NCBI RefSeq assembly: GCF_000686845.1
Contig: NZ_JMLS01000003.1
Coordinates: 310,001 to 374,000 of the forward strand
Direction: 5' to 3'
Origin: Paenibacillus sp. UNC451MF
GTDB lineage: Bacteria > Bacillota > Bacilli > Paenibacillales > NBRC-103111
Length of the DNA: 64,000 nucleotides
Part shown: positions 17,335-27,700 of the stretch, piece after piece
How positions within the stretch are numbered: position 1 is the first letter of the stretch
How the letters are laid out: the number at the start of each line of letters is the position of its first letter
Position numbers and translations under genes: made by a program
The notes under the pieces: generated by a model
Seen by the model: only the letters and a program-made list of their open reading frames with translations
What the model was told of the DNA's origin: nothing
The model's database searches: none

Positions 17335-17647
17335 TACAATTCCCTCTTTCTGTAAACTTCATCCTTCTATTATGGTCGGGTTTCCTTTTGTTGTCTATCT
17401 TCTAATTTAACACTAATTCCCTATAACAGCCTGTTTGAGACCGTTTACATTAATCTTTAGTATTATATAGTACATTAATTGGTTTTTTCTCAATAAGAAG
17501 GAAGAAAATGTCGATGGGGGAACGCTTCAGAACAAATAAACGAAATTTTACCCTGTTTTCAGCGGATTGTTCTAAAGATTCTTATCTTTATCAGTAGTAT
17601 AATGATAAAAATCTGAAGGCAGGACATTCCAAAGGGGGATTACTGAG
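17335..17647. other. Divergent intergenic region, ABC exporter / serine hydrolase
   Basis: AT-rich. TATAAT at 17598-17603 could be a -10 for the hydrolase, but no convincing -35 was found. A GGGGG-containing ribosome site precedes the hydrolase start. No ORF or strong dyad seen. Confidence 0.4.
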
Positions 17648-19078
17648 GTGAAAGAAAGACTTGAACTGGAGAGGGTACAGCCTGAGCGGGTTCGAATTTC
17701 TTCCAAAGGAATTATTGATTTTATTGAGGCAATAAAAGAGAAGAGGATTCACCTCCACAGCTTTGCACTTCTTCGTTACGGGAAGGTTGCTGCCGAGGGA
17801 TACTATAAGCCTTTTCATGAGAGTCAACTTCATCAAGCTTTTTCTGTAAGCAAAAGTGTGACATCCGCGGCTATCGGTATTGCGATTGGTGAAGGTCTGC
17901 TGTCTTTGGAAGATACTGTGGCCGAGTACTTCCCTGAAAAGCTATCAGGGGAAGTCCACCCTTATACCGGAATGATGCGAATCAAGCACTTGTTGGAGAT
18001 GGCAACGGTACATTCCAAATCTGCGAATACTCAGACAAATGATTGGGTAGCGTCATTCCTTAACACTATGCCAAGCCGCCCTCCAGGTACAAGCTTTGCC
18101 TATGATACAACCGGGACTCATGCATTATGTGCAATACTGCAAAAATTAACAGGGATGACAGTCCATGATTACTTAAGAACAAGGCTTTTCGACCCTATCG
18201 GCATAGGAGAGATCGAATGGGAGAGCTGCCCCATGGGCATCAACAAAGGGGGGAGCGGCATTAAATGTACCACAGAAGATATGGCAAGATTCGGACAGCT
18301 CTATTTACAAAAAGGAGTATGGGAAGGAAGGATAATTTTACCTGAGGGTTGGGTGGAACTCAGTACTTCAAAGCATAAAGATACTAATAATACCAGAATT
18401 CTTCTCGACGGAACACAAGGATACGGCTACCAATTTTGGCGAACCCGCTATGATTCCTATTGCGCCTTCGGGGCTGGCGGTCAGCTCATTGTTGTTATTC
18501 CTCACAAGGAGGCCGTATTCGTATCGACGGCAAACACGATGAACTATCGTGATGGACAACAGCAAATTCTCGATAGCTTATGGGAAACGTTGTATCCTGC
18601 AATGAACAGCGAAACTCTACCGGAAGAGGGAAATAGCTATGTTGAACTTCAAGAGCAGCTGAATCATTTATCACTAATCATGCCGGTTGGTGATAAGTGC
18701 TCCCCTGTCGCAGCACAATTACATGGCAAGCGTATATCTCTAGACAAGAATCAATTTGAATTTGATGCTTGCGAATTTCATTTTCATGAAAGTAGTGGCA
18801 GTTTGACTTTTTACAGGGAGGAGAACCAGAGCGAGCTTGTTTTCGGTATTATGGAGTGGAGAAGCGGAAGTGACCCGTTCCTCGGAATATCTTCTTTCAG
18901 CACAGGGTGTTGGGTCGATGAGAAAACTCTTGTCATTCAAACGACAATGTTCGAAATGACGCAAGAGTTTACTCTAACGTGCGGATGGGAACAGGGGCTG
19001 CTCAGTATACAAATTGTACCCGCAGGTTTTTACTTTAATGATCAAGTTGAGTATATCAATGAACAAATTACCAGATAA
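17648..19078 (+). CDS. Serine hydrolase of the beta-lactamase class C / PBP4 family
   Basis: A 476-residue serine hydrolase. The nucleophile motif SxxK is SVSK (in AFSVSKSVTSAAIG, near residue 67) and the YxN-type second motif is YDT (FAYDTTGTHAL). Members act as esterases, D-amino-acid peptidases or penicillin-recognising enzymes. There is no signal peptide, so the protein is probably cytoplasmic. The last 150 or so residues form a beta-rich domain after the catalytic part. The start is GTG with a purine-rich site upstream. A terminator follows at 19119. Confidence 0.85.
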   Translation: MKERLELERVQPERVRISSKGIIDFIEAIKEKRIHLHSFALLRYGKVAAEGYYKPFHESQLHQAFSVSKSVTSAAIGIAIGEGLLSLEDTVAEYFPEKLSGEVHPYTGMMRIKHLLEMATVHSKSANTQTNDWVASFLNTMPSRPPGTSFAYDTTGTHALCAILQKLTGMTVHDYLRTRLFDPIGIGEIEWESCPMGINKGGSGIKCTTEDMARFGQLYLQKGVWEGRIILPEGWVELSTSKHKDTNNTRILLDGTQGYGYQFWRTRYDSYCAFGAGGQLIVVIPHKEAVFVSTANTMNYRDGQQQILDSLWETLYPAMNSETLPEEGNSYVELQEQLNHLSLIMPVGDKCSPVAAQLHGKRISLDKNQFEFDACEFHFHESSGSLTFYREENQSELVFGIMEWRSGSDPFLGISSFSTGCWVDEKTLVIQTTMFEMTQEFTLTCGWEQGLLSIQIVPAGFYFNDQVEYINEQITR

Positions 19079-19118
19079 AGGTAGTGAGAAGTGAATGCTT
19101 CTTGCTGCCTGATGAGAG

Positions 19119-19153
19119 GACGCTGCTTGGTTAAGTTACAAGAGCGTCTTTTT
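19119..19153 (+). terminator. Terminator after the serine hydrolase
   Basis: GACGCT (19119-19124) pairs with AGCGTC (19143-19148), followed by TTTTTAT; an 18-base loop separates the arms. Confidence 0.6.
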
Positions 19154-19156
19154 ATA

Positions 19157-19180
19157 TTTACATATAATATATTATGTAAA
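19157..19180. repeat. Dyad TTTACATA-N8-TATGTAAA
   Basis: Third member of the dyad family: perfect 8-bp arms around an 8-base AT centre, 140 bp upstream of the response-regulator start. Confidence 0.4.
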
Positions 19181-19275
19181 CTAAATGAATTATTAGTATC
19201 ATTTGCCCCCCTATATGTAAATGGGAGCTCCTTGTAATCCATTCCCAGGAAGGGCTATAATATTTGTTACTTGAT

Positions 19276-19289
19276 TGTAAACGGTTACA
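19276..19289 (+). promoter_or_regulatory. CcpA-type cre site upstream of yesN-like gene
   Basis: TGTAAACGGTTACA matches the catabolite-responsive element consensus TGWAANCGNTNWCA at every position and sits in a longer dyad, ATTGTAA-ACGG-TTACAAT (19274-19291). It lies 33 bases before the ATG, where bound CcpA or another LacI-family repressor would block transcription. Confidence 0.7.
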
Positions 19290-19321
19290 ATTGTGAAGTG
19301 CATTTCTTGGGAGGACATATT

Positions 19322-20575
19322 ATGTACAGGCTGATTATTGTAGACGATGAAGAAGACATAAGAGAAGGTTTATGCGATATTGTAGATTGGATGAGTCTAG
19401 GCTTCCACGTAGTTGACAAGCTATCGGATGGAAGAGAGGCAATCCACTATCTTCAAGAGAACAAAGTGGATGTAATTCTTACCGACATTAAAATGACTTT
19501 CGTCAGCGGGATCGATCTGGCAAAGTACATCCACGATAAAAAGCTAAAAATTAAAATCGTTTTTTTAAGCGGTTTTAAGGAATTTACGCTAGCTCGAGAA
19601 GCGATTAATTACAATGTATCCAATTATTTACTCAAGCCAACGGATTTGGACGAACTAACAGACATATTCCGGAAGATACATAAGGAGCTGGAAGAGGAGA
19701 AGGCAGAGCATGAGCAAGTTATCCGGCAGCATCAGCATGTTAAGACACTCCGGCCGCTGCTAATGGAACAATTCTTCTACAACCTTCTATTTGGAAGTTC
19801 ATTAGATAAAGAAAAGGAAGAGCTTGGAGTAAAACTCAAGCAATTAGGTCTTCCTGTTGATCTGGAGAAAGGGATGTGCTGCATCCTGAGAGGTGCATGG
19901 TCCACAGAATCTAGCCCTAACCATCCGGCTGAACGGAACTTGGAGGACCGTCAAGTCCTGAGTTTAGCCATTACTAAAGAGAGGGATCAGATCCAATTTA
20001 CCTGTGTCAAGGCCGATAAAACCCATTTTCTTATCATTGGTAATGCGCTGGAGGATCTGTCCTCAGAAGTATTTGAGAAAAGGGTAGAGACGTACTTCAT
20101 GCACATTCAGACCTCCTTATCCGCATTAGTGGGTTTGTCCATTTGTTTAGAGAAGCTGGATTTATTCTCAAGTTTGGAAGCACTGTTTGCCTCGTTTCAC
20201 AAAGCTTCCTCGGTTCTTGAGGAAAAGAACGAAACGGCAAAGGAAGTTGAAGTACATGAGCGGTTGATCATCAAGCATGCTAAACAGTTTATATCCGGAC
20301 ACTACGAGAAGAATGTGACTTTAGCTGAGGTTTCTCACCATGTTGGACTCAATCCGGTCTATTTCAGCCGCTTGTTCAAGCAGGAGACAGGGATGACTTT
20401 TTCCGATTTTGTAATCGATGTTCGAATAAAGAAGGCGATGGAGTATTTGAGAAACCCTAAGTATAAGGTGTATGAGATTGGTTACCTTGTGGGGTACAAG
20501 GACATCAAGCATTTTCATCAGTTGTTTAAACGGCAGACAGGACTAACTCCCACTGAGTTTAGAGATAAGCTATGA
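19322..20575 (+). CDS. yesN: YesN-type response regulator (receiver + AraC HTH)
   Basis: A 417-residue response regulator. The receiver domain (1-120) has the acidic pair Asp8/Asp9 and phospho-acceptor Asp55 in ILTDIK. A variable middle follows. The C-terminal 100 residues form an AraC-type double helix-turn-helix (ISGHYEKNVTLAEVSHHVGL, then EIGYLVGYKDIKHFHQLFKR). Partners are YesM-type kinases, and the systems usually control a nearby carbohydrate transporter or enzyme. ATG 19322 was chosen because GGGAGGA lies 7 bases before it. The stop overlaps the kinase start by 4 bases. A cre-like site suggests glucose repression. Confidence 0.9.
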   Translation: MYRLIIVDDEEDIREGLCDIVDWMSLGFHVVDKLSDGREAIHYLQENKVDVILTDIKMTFVSGIDLAKYIHDKKLKIKIVFLSGFKEFTLAREAINYNVSNYLLKPTDLDELTDIFRKIHKELEEEKAEHEQVIRQHQHVKTLRPLLMEQFFYNLLFGSSLDKEKEELGVKLKQLGLPVDLEKGMCCILRGAWSTESSPNHPAERNLEDRQVLSLAITKERDQIQFTCVKADKTHFLIIGNALEDLSSEVFEKRVETYFMHIQTSLSALVGLSICLEKLDLFSSLEALFASFHKASSVLEEKNETAKEVEVHERLIIKHAKQFISGHYEKNVTLAEVSHHVGLNPVYFSRLFKQETGMTFSDFVIDVRIKKAMEYLRNPKYKVYEIGYLVGYKDIKHFHQLFKRQTGLTPTEFRDKL

Positions 20576-23500
20576 ATAACACAAATATGAAGCTATGGAG
20601 CTACATCCGGCATTATAAATTTAACAGTATTTTATTACGTAATTTCATATTAATTATGACTTTGATTAGTGTGCCGCTTGTAGGCATTAGCGTGTTTGTA
20701 TACATGCATAATGATGGGAATATGCGAGCGGAGATCGAACGATCTGCTGAGAATGAGCTGGCAAGGACACGAGATTCGGTGGATATGATTCTTTCCGATG
20801 CGGAACGTCTGTCGGTTAGGATGAAGTCGGACCCGGATGTGGTGTTGCTGATGTCCGAGAGATTATCTTCTCCTCTCGAGTATAACGAGGCATTAAGAAT
20901 CATCCGTATCCAACAGGTGCTGCAAACGGTGAATATGACGAGTACCTACATTGATTCTATCTTTATTTATTCCGAATTCAATGATTTTCTGTTGACAGCA
21001 GGTTCTGGCAGCAGCCAGAACAATGAATATTACCGATGGTGGCCCCATATTAACGTACAAAATAGGGATATCCCCCATTTGTGGATAACGGGGCTTGCTC
21101 CATCCTCTGAACCGCTTCTCAGTTTCGTCAATCGCGTACCTGCTTACACAGCGGATAGGAACAAAGGTGGCGTTGTAAGTATCAATATGAACCTGGAGGA
21201 TCTCGGCAGACGGATTGATCGCTCCAATCAGCAGCAAAGTATTTATATTGTAGATTCTCAAGGTAAAGTAATGTACAACCGGGATTCAAAGAAGCTTAAT
21301 CTTACAGTCGAAGAAACGGACCCTGAGCTTCATCGGCTTATAAGTGAAGGAATGACCTCCCGAATTGTTAAATTGAACGGGAAGAATCAAGTAGTGTCGT
21401 TACTGCCTTCACAGGTAAAAGATTGGAAATATATATCGATCGTCCCCTTACAACAGTATCAGTCCGAGCAATCACGTGTCATTAAGCTGATGGTGGTGCT
21501 TCTGACCGTCAGTGCCTGCACAGCCATTGTCCTGTCCTTTATGATTGCAGTAAGAAGCTACAGCCCGATACGCCAAATTCTCTTTATGATTGAGAATAAG
21601 GAGAATCCTTTTATTATGCTGCGCAAAGCTCCTACGAGTCAGTGGAACGAAACTGGATACATTCTATCTAATCTGACCGCTTCGTTTCACCAAAATCAGA
21701 GTGTCGAGGCTCAGCTTCAGGAAAAATACGAGCTGCTTCGGAAAGCTCAAGCTATAGCACTTCAGGCGCAAATCAACCCTCACTTTCTTTATAACACGTT
21801 AGAATCCATCAATTGGAAAGTCATGAGACTGACGAATGGGAAGAACGAAGCCTCTCAAATGCTGCAATCCTTGTCTGCTCTTCTCCGCCTAACATTGGAA
21901 ACGGAAGAGGATCTGGTTGATATCCGAAAAGAGCTGAAGCATGTCAATCTGTATGTGGAGATGCAAAAGCTGCGCTATAAGGACAAGTTTTCATTTGAAT
22001 GCAGTGTGGAGGAGCGACTCCTGGATTGCAAAATTGTCAAGCTTGTCCTACAGCCTCTCGTGGAAAACGCTATTTACTACGGGGTGAAGCAAAGTTCAAC
22101 TGATAAAACGATCACCATTCGCGTGTATGCAAGAAGAGAACATATAGTCGTACGGGTCATCGCAGCATCGGCGGGTGCTTCTTACACTATTGGAAGACCC
22201 TTCGACGGGGTATCCCATTCGTACTCGCTTACCCCACGTATTCTGGATGAGCATCCTAAGACAGGCAAGCCGCAGATTAGTTTGCGAAATTTTGACGCGG
22301 GTTGGGTTCATTCGATAAACGTGGACGATATCAGCTCAGCCTATAGGGAAGGTCGTGCCCATCTGCTGAGATTTTTGACTAAAGGCAATGGAGTCGGCAG
22401 ACATTTGATTTCCGTCGCGCCTAAATTAGGTGTAAGGGAGGGGCGCCATATTGTCGGGGACTACGTGGTCCATATAGATGATTACTTGTATGATTCGCAT
22501 TTTGATGATGTCGTTGCAAGAACTTGCTCGCATTACGATACCCATGCAAGAGATTTAGGTAATGAGTCGGATTTTGCACAGATATGGCTTGTGGTCCTAG
22601 ATATGTTCAAGAATGGATCTATATGGTGCGATATTCCGTATCGAAGCTTGCTCCCGCAAGGCGTAAATGGCCTGCTTGTAGCAAGTCGTGCACTTTCTGT
22701 CGATAGAGAGGTATCCATGGGAGTACGTATGCAGCGGGATATTCAGAAAATTGGTGAAGCAGCGGGGGTAGCGGCTGCTTTGAGCGCTGCTGATCTGCTA
22801 GAGCCCCGGCAGCTTTCAATTAAGAAGCTTCAGCGAAGATTAATAGAGCGTGGGGTACTCAAAGAGGAGGACTTAACGAGATCAACGACTACCAATTTGA
22901 TGTTCCAAGAAGGAATACTAAGCTCTAAGCAGCTTACTCCTACTTATATTCAAAGCCTTGTAGGTGAGGAGAGAACCGCTCTAGCCATACAATTGGCTGC
23001 TTATTTGGGTACAGAAGAGGAAGGGAGAGCTATCTGGTGGATGAGGCTCCTCGGGCAAGCTGCGGAAATGCCTCTGCTCGATATTATGAGAGGATCGAAG
23101 CGAATATATGCTATTAAACGGTCGGCAGCTCTCGCCCTCGGATTGCTGGGCTCCAAGGCTGCAATTCCGTTTTTGCTCAATATGATAAGAGCAAGAGAGA
23201 ACAATCGCCCCCAGCATGTTAAGGCGCTTCCGAAGTGGGTGTCAGCGGTAATTGTGCTTCGGCTGCTTCATTGCCGGGAAGCTTACAGTGAAATTTTAAC
23301 CTTATTGGAAGAAGATCATACCGCAGGAATTAATTCCATGCTTCTTCAATATTTATTCGAGATTTGCAGAGAATTGAATCACGGAGAAAGGGTTGATCTG
23401 AGAGAACGTCTGAAGCAGTGGTTAAGTTGCCCTGAGGTAGGAAACGGCTATATGTCCAAGGGAGAGAATTCGGTTTTATCTATCCGATGGAATATGGTTA

Positions 23501-23670
23501 TTTGGGTTGCCCTAATCCTGGCAAAGACCGGTGACGGGAGTGGTATCGATATGTGTAAAACTTATTTGAATGATTCAAGAACATTTGTGAAGTTGGCTGC
23601 AGCAAAAGGGCTCGATGAAATGGAGCGGTTACTCTCTATTAGGGAGCTGGAAGGAGGCGTTGCTCAATGA
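20572..23670 (+). CDS. In-frame chimera: YesM-type sensor kinase front joined to FAD-oxidoreductase back
   Basis: A continuous 1032-codon frame made of two unrelated halves. Residues 1-529 are a YesM-type kinase: helix about 22-45, extracellular sensor, second helix about 305-325, phospho-acceptor His in INPHFLYNTLE, and the N box LVENAIYYG. The kinase stops before its DxG and GxGxG ATP-binding boxes. From residue 531 (about nt 22159) the sequence is the back part of a PF12831-type FAD-dependent oxidoreductase (YTIGRPFDG, LGVREGRHIVGDYV, IPYRSLLPQGVNGLLVASRA), followed by HEAT-like repeats (about 840-1030). The FAD-binding N-terminus is missing. The likely cause is a deletion joining two genes of one locus; neither half should be catalytically complete. 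Confidence 0.85.
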   Translation: MNNTNMKLWSYIRHYKFNSILLRNFILIMTLISVPLVGISVFVYMHNDGNMRAEIERSAENELARTRDSVDMILSDAERLSVRMKSDPDVVLLMSERLSSPLEYNEALRIIRIQQVLQTVNMTSTYIDSIFIYSEFNDFLLTAGSGSSQNNEYYRWWPHINVQNRDIPHLWITGLAPSSEPLLSFVNRVPAYTADRNKGGVVSINMNLEDLGRRIDRSNQQQSIYIVDSQGKVMYNRDSKKLNLTVEETDPELHRLISEGMTSRIVKLNGKNQVVSLLPSQVKDWKYISIVPLQQYQSEQSRVIKLMVVLLTVSACTAIVLSFMIAVRSYSPIRQILFMIENKENPFIMLRKAPTSQWNETGYILSNLTASFHQNQSVEAQLQEKYELLRKAQAIALQAQINPHFLYNTLESINWKVMRLTNGKNEASQMLQSLSALLRLTLETEEDLVDIRKELKHVNLYVEMQKLRYKDKFSFECSVEERLLDCKIVKLVLQPLVENAIYYGVKQSSTDKTITIRVYARREHIVVRVIAASAGASYTIGRPFDGVSHSYSLTPRILDEHPKTGKPQISLRNFDAGWVHSINVDDISSAYREGRAHLLRFLTKGNGVGRHLISVAPKLGVREGRHIVGDYVVHIDDYLYDSHFDDVVARTCSHYDTHARDLGNESDFAQIWLVVLDMFKNGSIWCDIPYRSLLPQGVNGLLVASRALSVDREVSMGVRMQRDIQKIGEAAGVAAALSAADLLEPRQLSIKKLQRRLIERGVLKEEDLTRSTTTNLMFQEGILSSKQLTPTYIQSLVGEERTALAIQLAAYLGTEEEGRAIWWMRLLGQAAEMPLLDIMRGSKRIYAIKRSAALALGLLGSKAAIPFLLNMIRARENNRPQHVKALPKWVSAVIVLRLLHCREAYSEILTLLEEDHTAGINSMLLQYLFEICRELNHGERVDLRERLKQWLSCPEVGNGYMSKGENSVLSIRWNMVIWVALILAKTGDGSGIDMCKTYLNDSRTFVKLAAAKGLDEMERLLSIRELEGGVAQ

Positions 23671-24686
23671 GACAAGACGGATACGATGCTGCCGTTTTGG
23701 GAGGCGGAATAGCTGCAATGTTCCACGCATGTGCATTAGCTGAACAGGGGTACAAAGTGGCGATACTGACAAATAGCAGCTCACTTGTCCACGAAGTCGG
23801 GTTATCCCGTCATCCGATACAAGACTCATTGGGATTGTCGTCAAGTTACCCGCTATATCGAGCATGGGTTGAGCTTATGTCCGCCTATGGGGGGCTTAAT
23901 GGCGCAAGGCTTGAGCCGGTTCTGACTCAACTACTCGCAGACGTGTTTGTTCAAGAACGAAATATTGATGTGCTCTTCGAGGTTATTCCCATAGAGCTAT
24001 TATGGGATATAGAAGAAGATGAGATGATTGTAGCTGGTGTGCGGCTTGTGACTCGTGAAGGACTTATGAGCATAAAATGCAGAGCTGTCGTTGATTGCAC
24101 TGAAGAAGCTGTAATAGTAAGAAGCTTGATGAACAAAAAGCCTGTTGATGCTTCTTCTGTTTATTCTTTTTGGACACTCACCGCATTGAGTGATGGCAAT
24201 TGGAATCAGCCACAGGAATACAGCTTCACTTTCGATGAAACTCATTTTGATATCCGAATTGGTCCTTCCTATTGGGAAAAAGAAATATCCATAGAAGTGG
24301 CTGCTCGCTCCAGTGTTGCAGAAAACAGGGGAGAAATTCATTTCCTTGGAGTGCTGGAGATACTTCTGTCGGAGGTAAAAAACCGATCAAGTGTAGGGAT
24401 TGGTCCGCTGCTTCACGTCAGCGAAAAAAATTGGGAAACCCCTTCTTTTATCTTATCAGAGCAAGAAAACGGTGTAATAAAACAAAGGCCGGGAGGCTGG
24501 CTCAGTACGAAGGATGGTTCTATTGTAGGGATAGGCTGTTGGACTGAATCAGGCATAAGTGCAATTGATCAAGCGTCATTATGGGATAAAGGAGGGACTG
24601 CGCTAAAATTTCTCGTTGAAGGAGCAATGGAGGCATCACTACATCAAAAAAATCGGAAGCAAAGCGAAGACGCCTTTTGCAGATAA
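23667..24686 (+). CDS. FAD-dependent oxidoreductase-like protein
   Basis: A 339-residue protein whose N-terminus is a Rossmann dinucleotide-binding fold with GGGIAA (VLGGGIAAMFHACALAEQGY). The family usually has GxGxxG/A, and here Met-Phe replaces small residues after it. The rest is poorly conserved to my reading but keeps a second strand ending VVDCTEEA, comparable to the DATGD strand of FAD oxidoreductases. It overlaps the previous stop as ATGA, so translation is coupled. It probably works with the FAD oxidoreductase whose back half lies upstream, either as a second subunit or a diverged paralogue. Confidence 0.65.
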   Translation: MRQDGYDAAVLGGGIAAMFHACALAEQGYKVAILTNSSSLVHEVGLSRHPIQDSLGLSSSYPLYRAWVELMSAYGGLNGARLEPVLTQLLADVFVQERNIDVLFEVIPIELLWDIEEDEMIVAGVRLVTREGLMSIKCRAVVDCTEEAVIVRSLMNKKPVDASSVYSFWTLTALSDGNWNQPQEYSFTFDETHFDIRIGPSYWEKEISIEVAARSSVAENRGEIHFLGVLEILLSEVKNRSSVGIGPLLHVSEKNWETPSFILSEQENGVIKQRPGGWLSTKDGSIVGIGCWTESGISAIDQASLWDKGGTALKFLVEGAMEASLHQKNRKQSEDAFCR

Positions 24687-24719
24687 GCATGTTTACATGA
24701 TTCAGGAGGTGAGTGAGGA

Positions 24720-27700
24720 TTGAGCAATAAAAAGTTGATATGGATAGTGATTTGGAGCTTACTTATATCATTGTTTCCCCCAGCTCTTGTAGTTCGGGCA
24801 GAGGGTACGGTTTACACGAATATGCCTGAAATTCCAAATGAAGCGGGAGATCATCACAACTATTTTATCGTTCCGGAACAATTCCAAGCAAATGCCGGTT
24901 CCTGGAGTATTCAATCGCCATCTGGCGGATCATTACGCGATACCACATTGGTTGGCCGGAGCGACAGAAATGTGAAAGCGACAAGCCCAGCTAGTGCAAT
25001 TATTGATATATCGGCATCCGATATCTATTATGTATGGGCCCATACCCGTGACTTTACTGCATCGGCTGGACAAAGAAAATTTTCTATCGGCTTAAACGGG
25101 AAAATGCTCCCTTATACGTTCGGGGCCCATGAATATAATGGGTGGAAGTGGGAGTTGGGAGGAAGGGTAAAGCTGGGTGCAGGACAAACGACTATTACGT
25201 TACAGGACATTTCTGCCTACTACCCTCGTGTAGATGCCATATTGCTAACAACTAATCCCTTGTTCATTCCGGATTCGGGGTATTCAGCATTGAAGCTAAG
25301 TTTAAGCACCCCCATGGAAAAAGTACCCTTGTCTTCCTATGCTAATATGCCGGATATTGTTAATATTCCAGGCTATTTCGCGAGTTATTTTGTTGTACCC
25401 GAGCAGTTCGCCGCAAAAAGGGGAACTTGGACGCAGCAAGGTTCAGGGGCAGCGATACGAGGAACATATTTGCAAGGATTGACCAATGGTAATCCATCTT
25501 CCACGCAGCCAGCTGAAGCCAGCATTGATATTGATTCTGCCGGCATCTATAGGGTGTGGGCATACACGGAGGATGATGAAATAAGTACAGGCGGGTTCGA
25601 GCTGGACATAGGCGAATTTACTTCTCTTGAAACGCTAGGCGTTCATGGTAAATCCGGTTGGGCATGGGAAGATGCAGGTACAATCGATGTCCCGGCTGGT
25701 CAAGTAACATTAAAGCTGAATGATACACATGCATCCAATGCTAAAATTGCCGCCATATTAATCTCTGCTGATATCGGTTTCACGCCGACAAATGATTATG
25801 AGGTCTTAAAAGGAAATTTGGCTTTATCCCGTCCTATATCCGAGGGCTCTTCATCATCAGATGTCATATTCCTTCGTCCGGCAAGCTTTGAACAATTCGG
25901 ATCATGGATCTTAGAGGGCTATAACGAATCATTCGGTTCACTCAATCTGAAAGGACTGGAGTCAGGGGACAACTCGGTATTCGATCCATCCTTAGCACAA
26001 CCGGCTGTTGCCAGGTTTCAAGCATCCTCGGCCGGAACATATAAGGTATGGGTTCATAGCCGTGACTTCACATCGCGTCAGGGAACCCGCTTCTTTAACG
26101 TTAACATCAACGGAACTCAACTTCAGAAAACCTTTGGTACACATGGCGTCAACAGTTGGGCATGGGAGGACGGAGGAACCATCATACTGCAAGCGGGAGA
26201 GAATGTTCTGCAGTTGTTGGATACCTCAGGCTACTTTGCACGGACCGATGGCATTATTCTATCGAATGATATCAACTTTGTACCTCCGAATTCTTACAGT
26301 GAAATATTAAATATTGCTAACCCGAGCAATACATACAAGGACCGATTAGTTTATCCCGATTGGGCCAGGACCCATAACGCTCCTTTGAGGGAATTTACAC
26401 TGGAAAACGAGCATGTAAGAGTAAAGTTCTATGAAGTGTCCACTACACATGGTAATGTGATTCAGAAGCAGACCTATATCAAGAATGGCGAAAGCTTCGT
26501 TCAAGTTGAGGCAAGAACGGATGAGTTCGGTTATTTGCTGCTCTATGGGAATAGCAGCCATCCTATAGGAATGAGTCAGCAAACACCGATTTTTGATACG
26601 ACAGTCGAGGTTGATGGTCAAGACGTCAGGACGGTCACGGTGAATCCATTTGAAAGCGGGATGCCTAACTGGATGATTCCTGCTTCCGTTACGATGAGCG
26701 GGGCCCATACGGCATTACTAATAGCTGAGAATAACCTTGCCAGGCTGGAAGCGGAATGGAGCCTTCCGTCAGGTGCTGAGGAGCCAGTAGTCACACTGCG
26801 TCTTCATGCAAAGCAAGCAGGTATCTTCAGCATAGGGATGTTCAACGGAAGCGAACAATCACTGGACCGAGTTGATTTCCTGCTGAATCCATTCCGTTAT
26901 ATGGGTAAGCGAATGCCAGATGAGCCTGTTCTCGTTCCGGAACAAACGTCTTCAAGTGCCTATAGCTCTATGACTCTTTCCAATAAACCGGAAGTAGCGG
27001 GTGGTATGAAGGTGACCTATGCTATGGCTGTCGATCCAGACTCAATTTCTGATCGATGGGCTTATGAGAATAATTCGAACTTTGGTCTTGGCATTATGGG
27101 GAGAAACCGTGGTGTCCAGCCCTCCTTGTTTGCACCACTACCGGGGCTACCCGGTTCACAGTTGGCGCTAAATGATACGTATACCTTTAAATATCGGCCG
27201 ATTGTTAGGCTCGAAGACTGGTTTGACACGTATCGGCATGTGACACAAACGATTATGGGATTGAAGGATTACCGCAAGAATGTAGCCGCCTCATTAACGG
27301 ACACGATTCTGAATGTTCAGGATTTGATGATGGACGATAATTACGGCGGCTGGGACGAGAATATGAAGGCGCACTATAATATGGAAGCGCAAAATGTGGC
27401 CACACAGAGCAGTCCGATGGCTGTCATGCAGTCGTATTTATTGACGGAGGACAACGATATCTACGAATCTCGAGTTGTGCCCACTTTGGAAAATCTGCTC
27501 ACCCGAGAGAGCATGCATTTTACTTCGAAAGGTAATTCTGTAGCTATCTCGAATTTGTCATTTCCAAATCCTCTGCCTATTGGGACGCCGGTCGAGGGTT
27601 TTGGAACAAGTGTGTTCGGAGGCTTGAACGAAATGGCAAGGGGACTCACTCCTGCACTGCGTGAGGTAGGAGTGGATCAAGGTAAGAGATTATCATCCGG

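Noticed and set aside
25992-26708. Long antisense ORFs within the giant secreted gene
   Set aside because: Shadow frames without ribosome sites; the plus frame has clear domain repeats.
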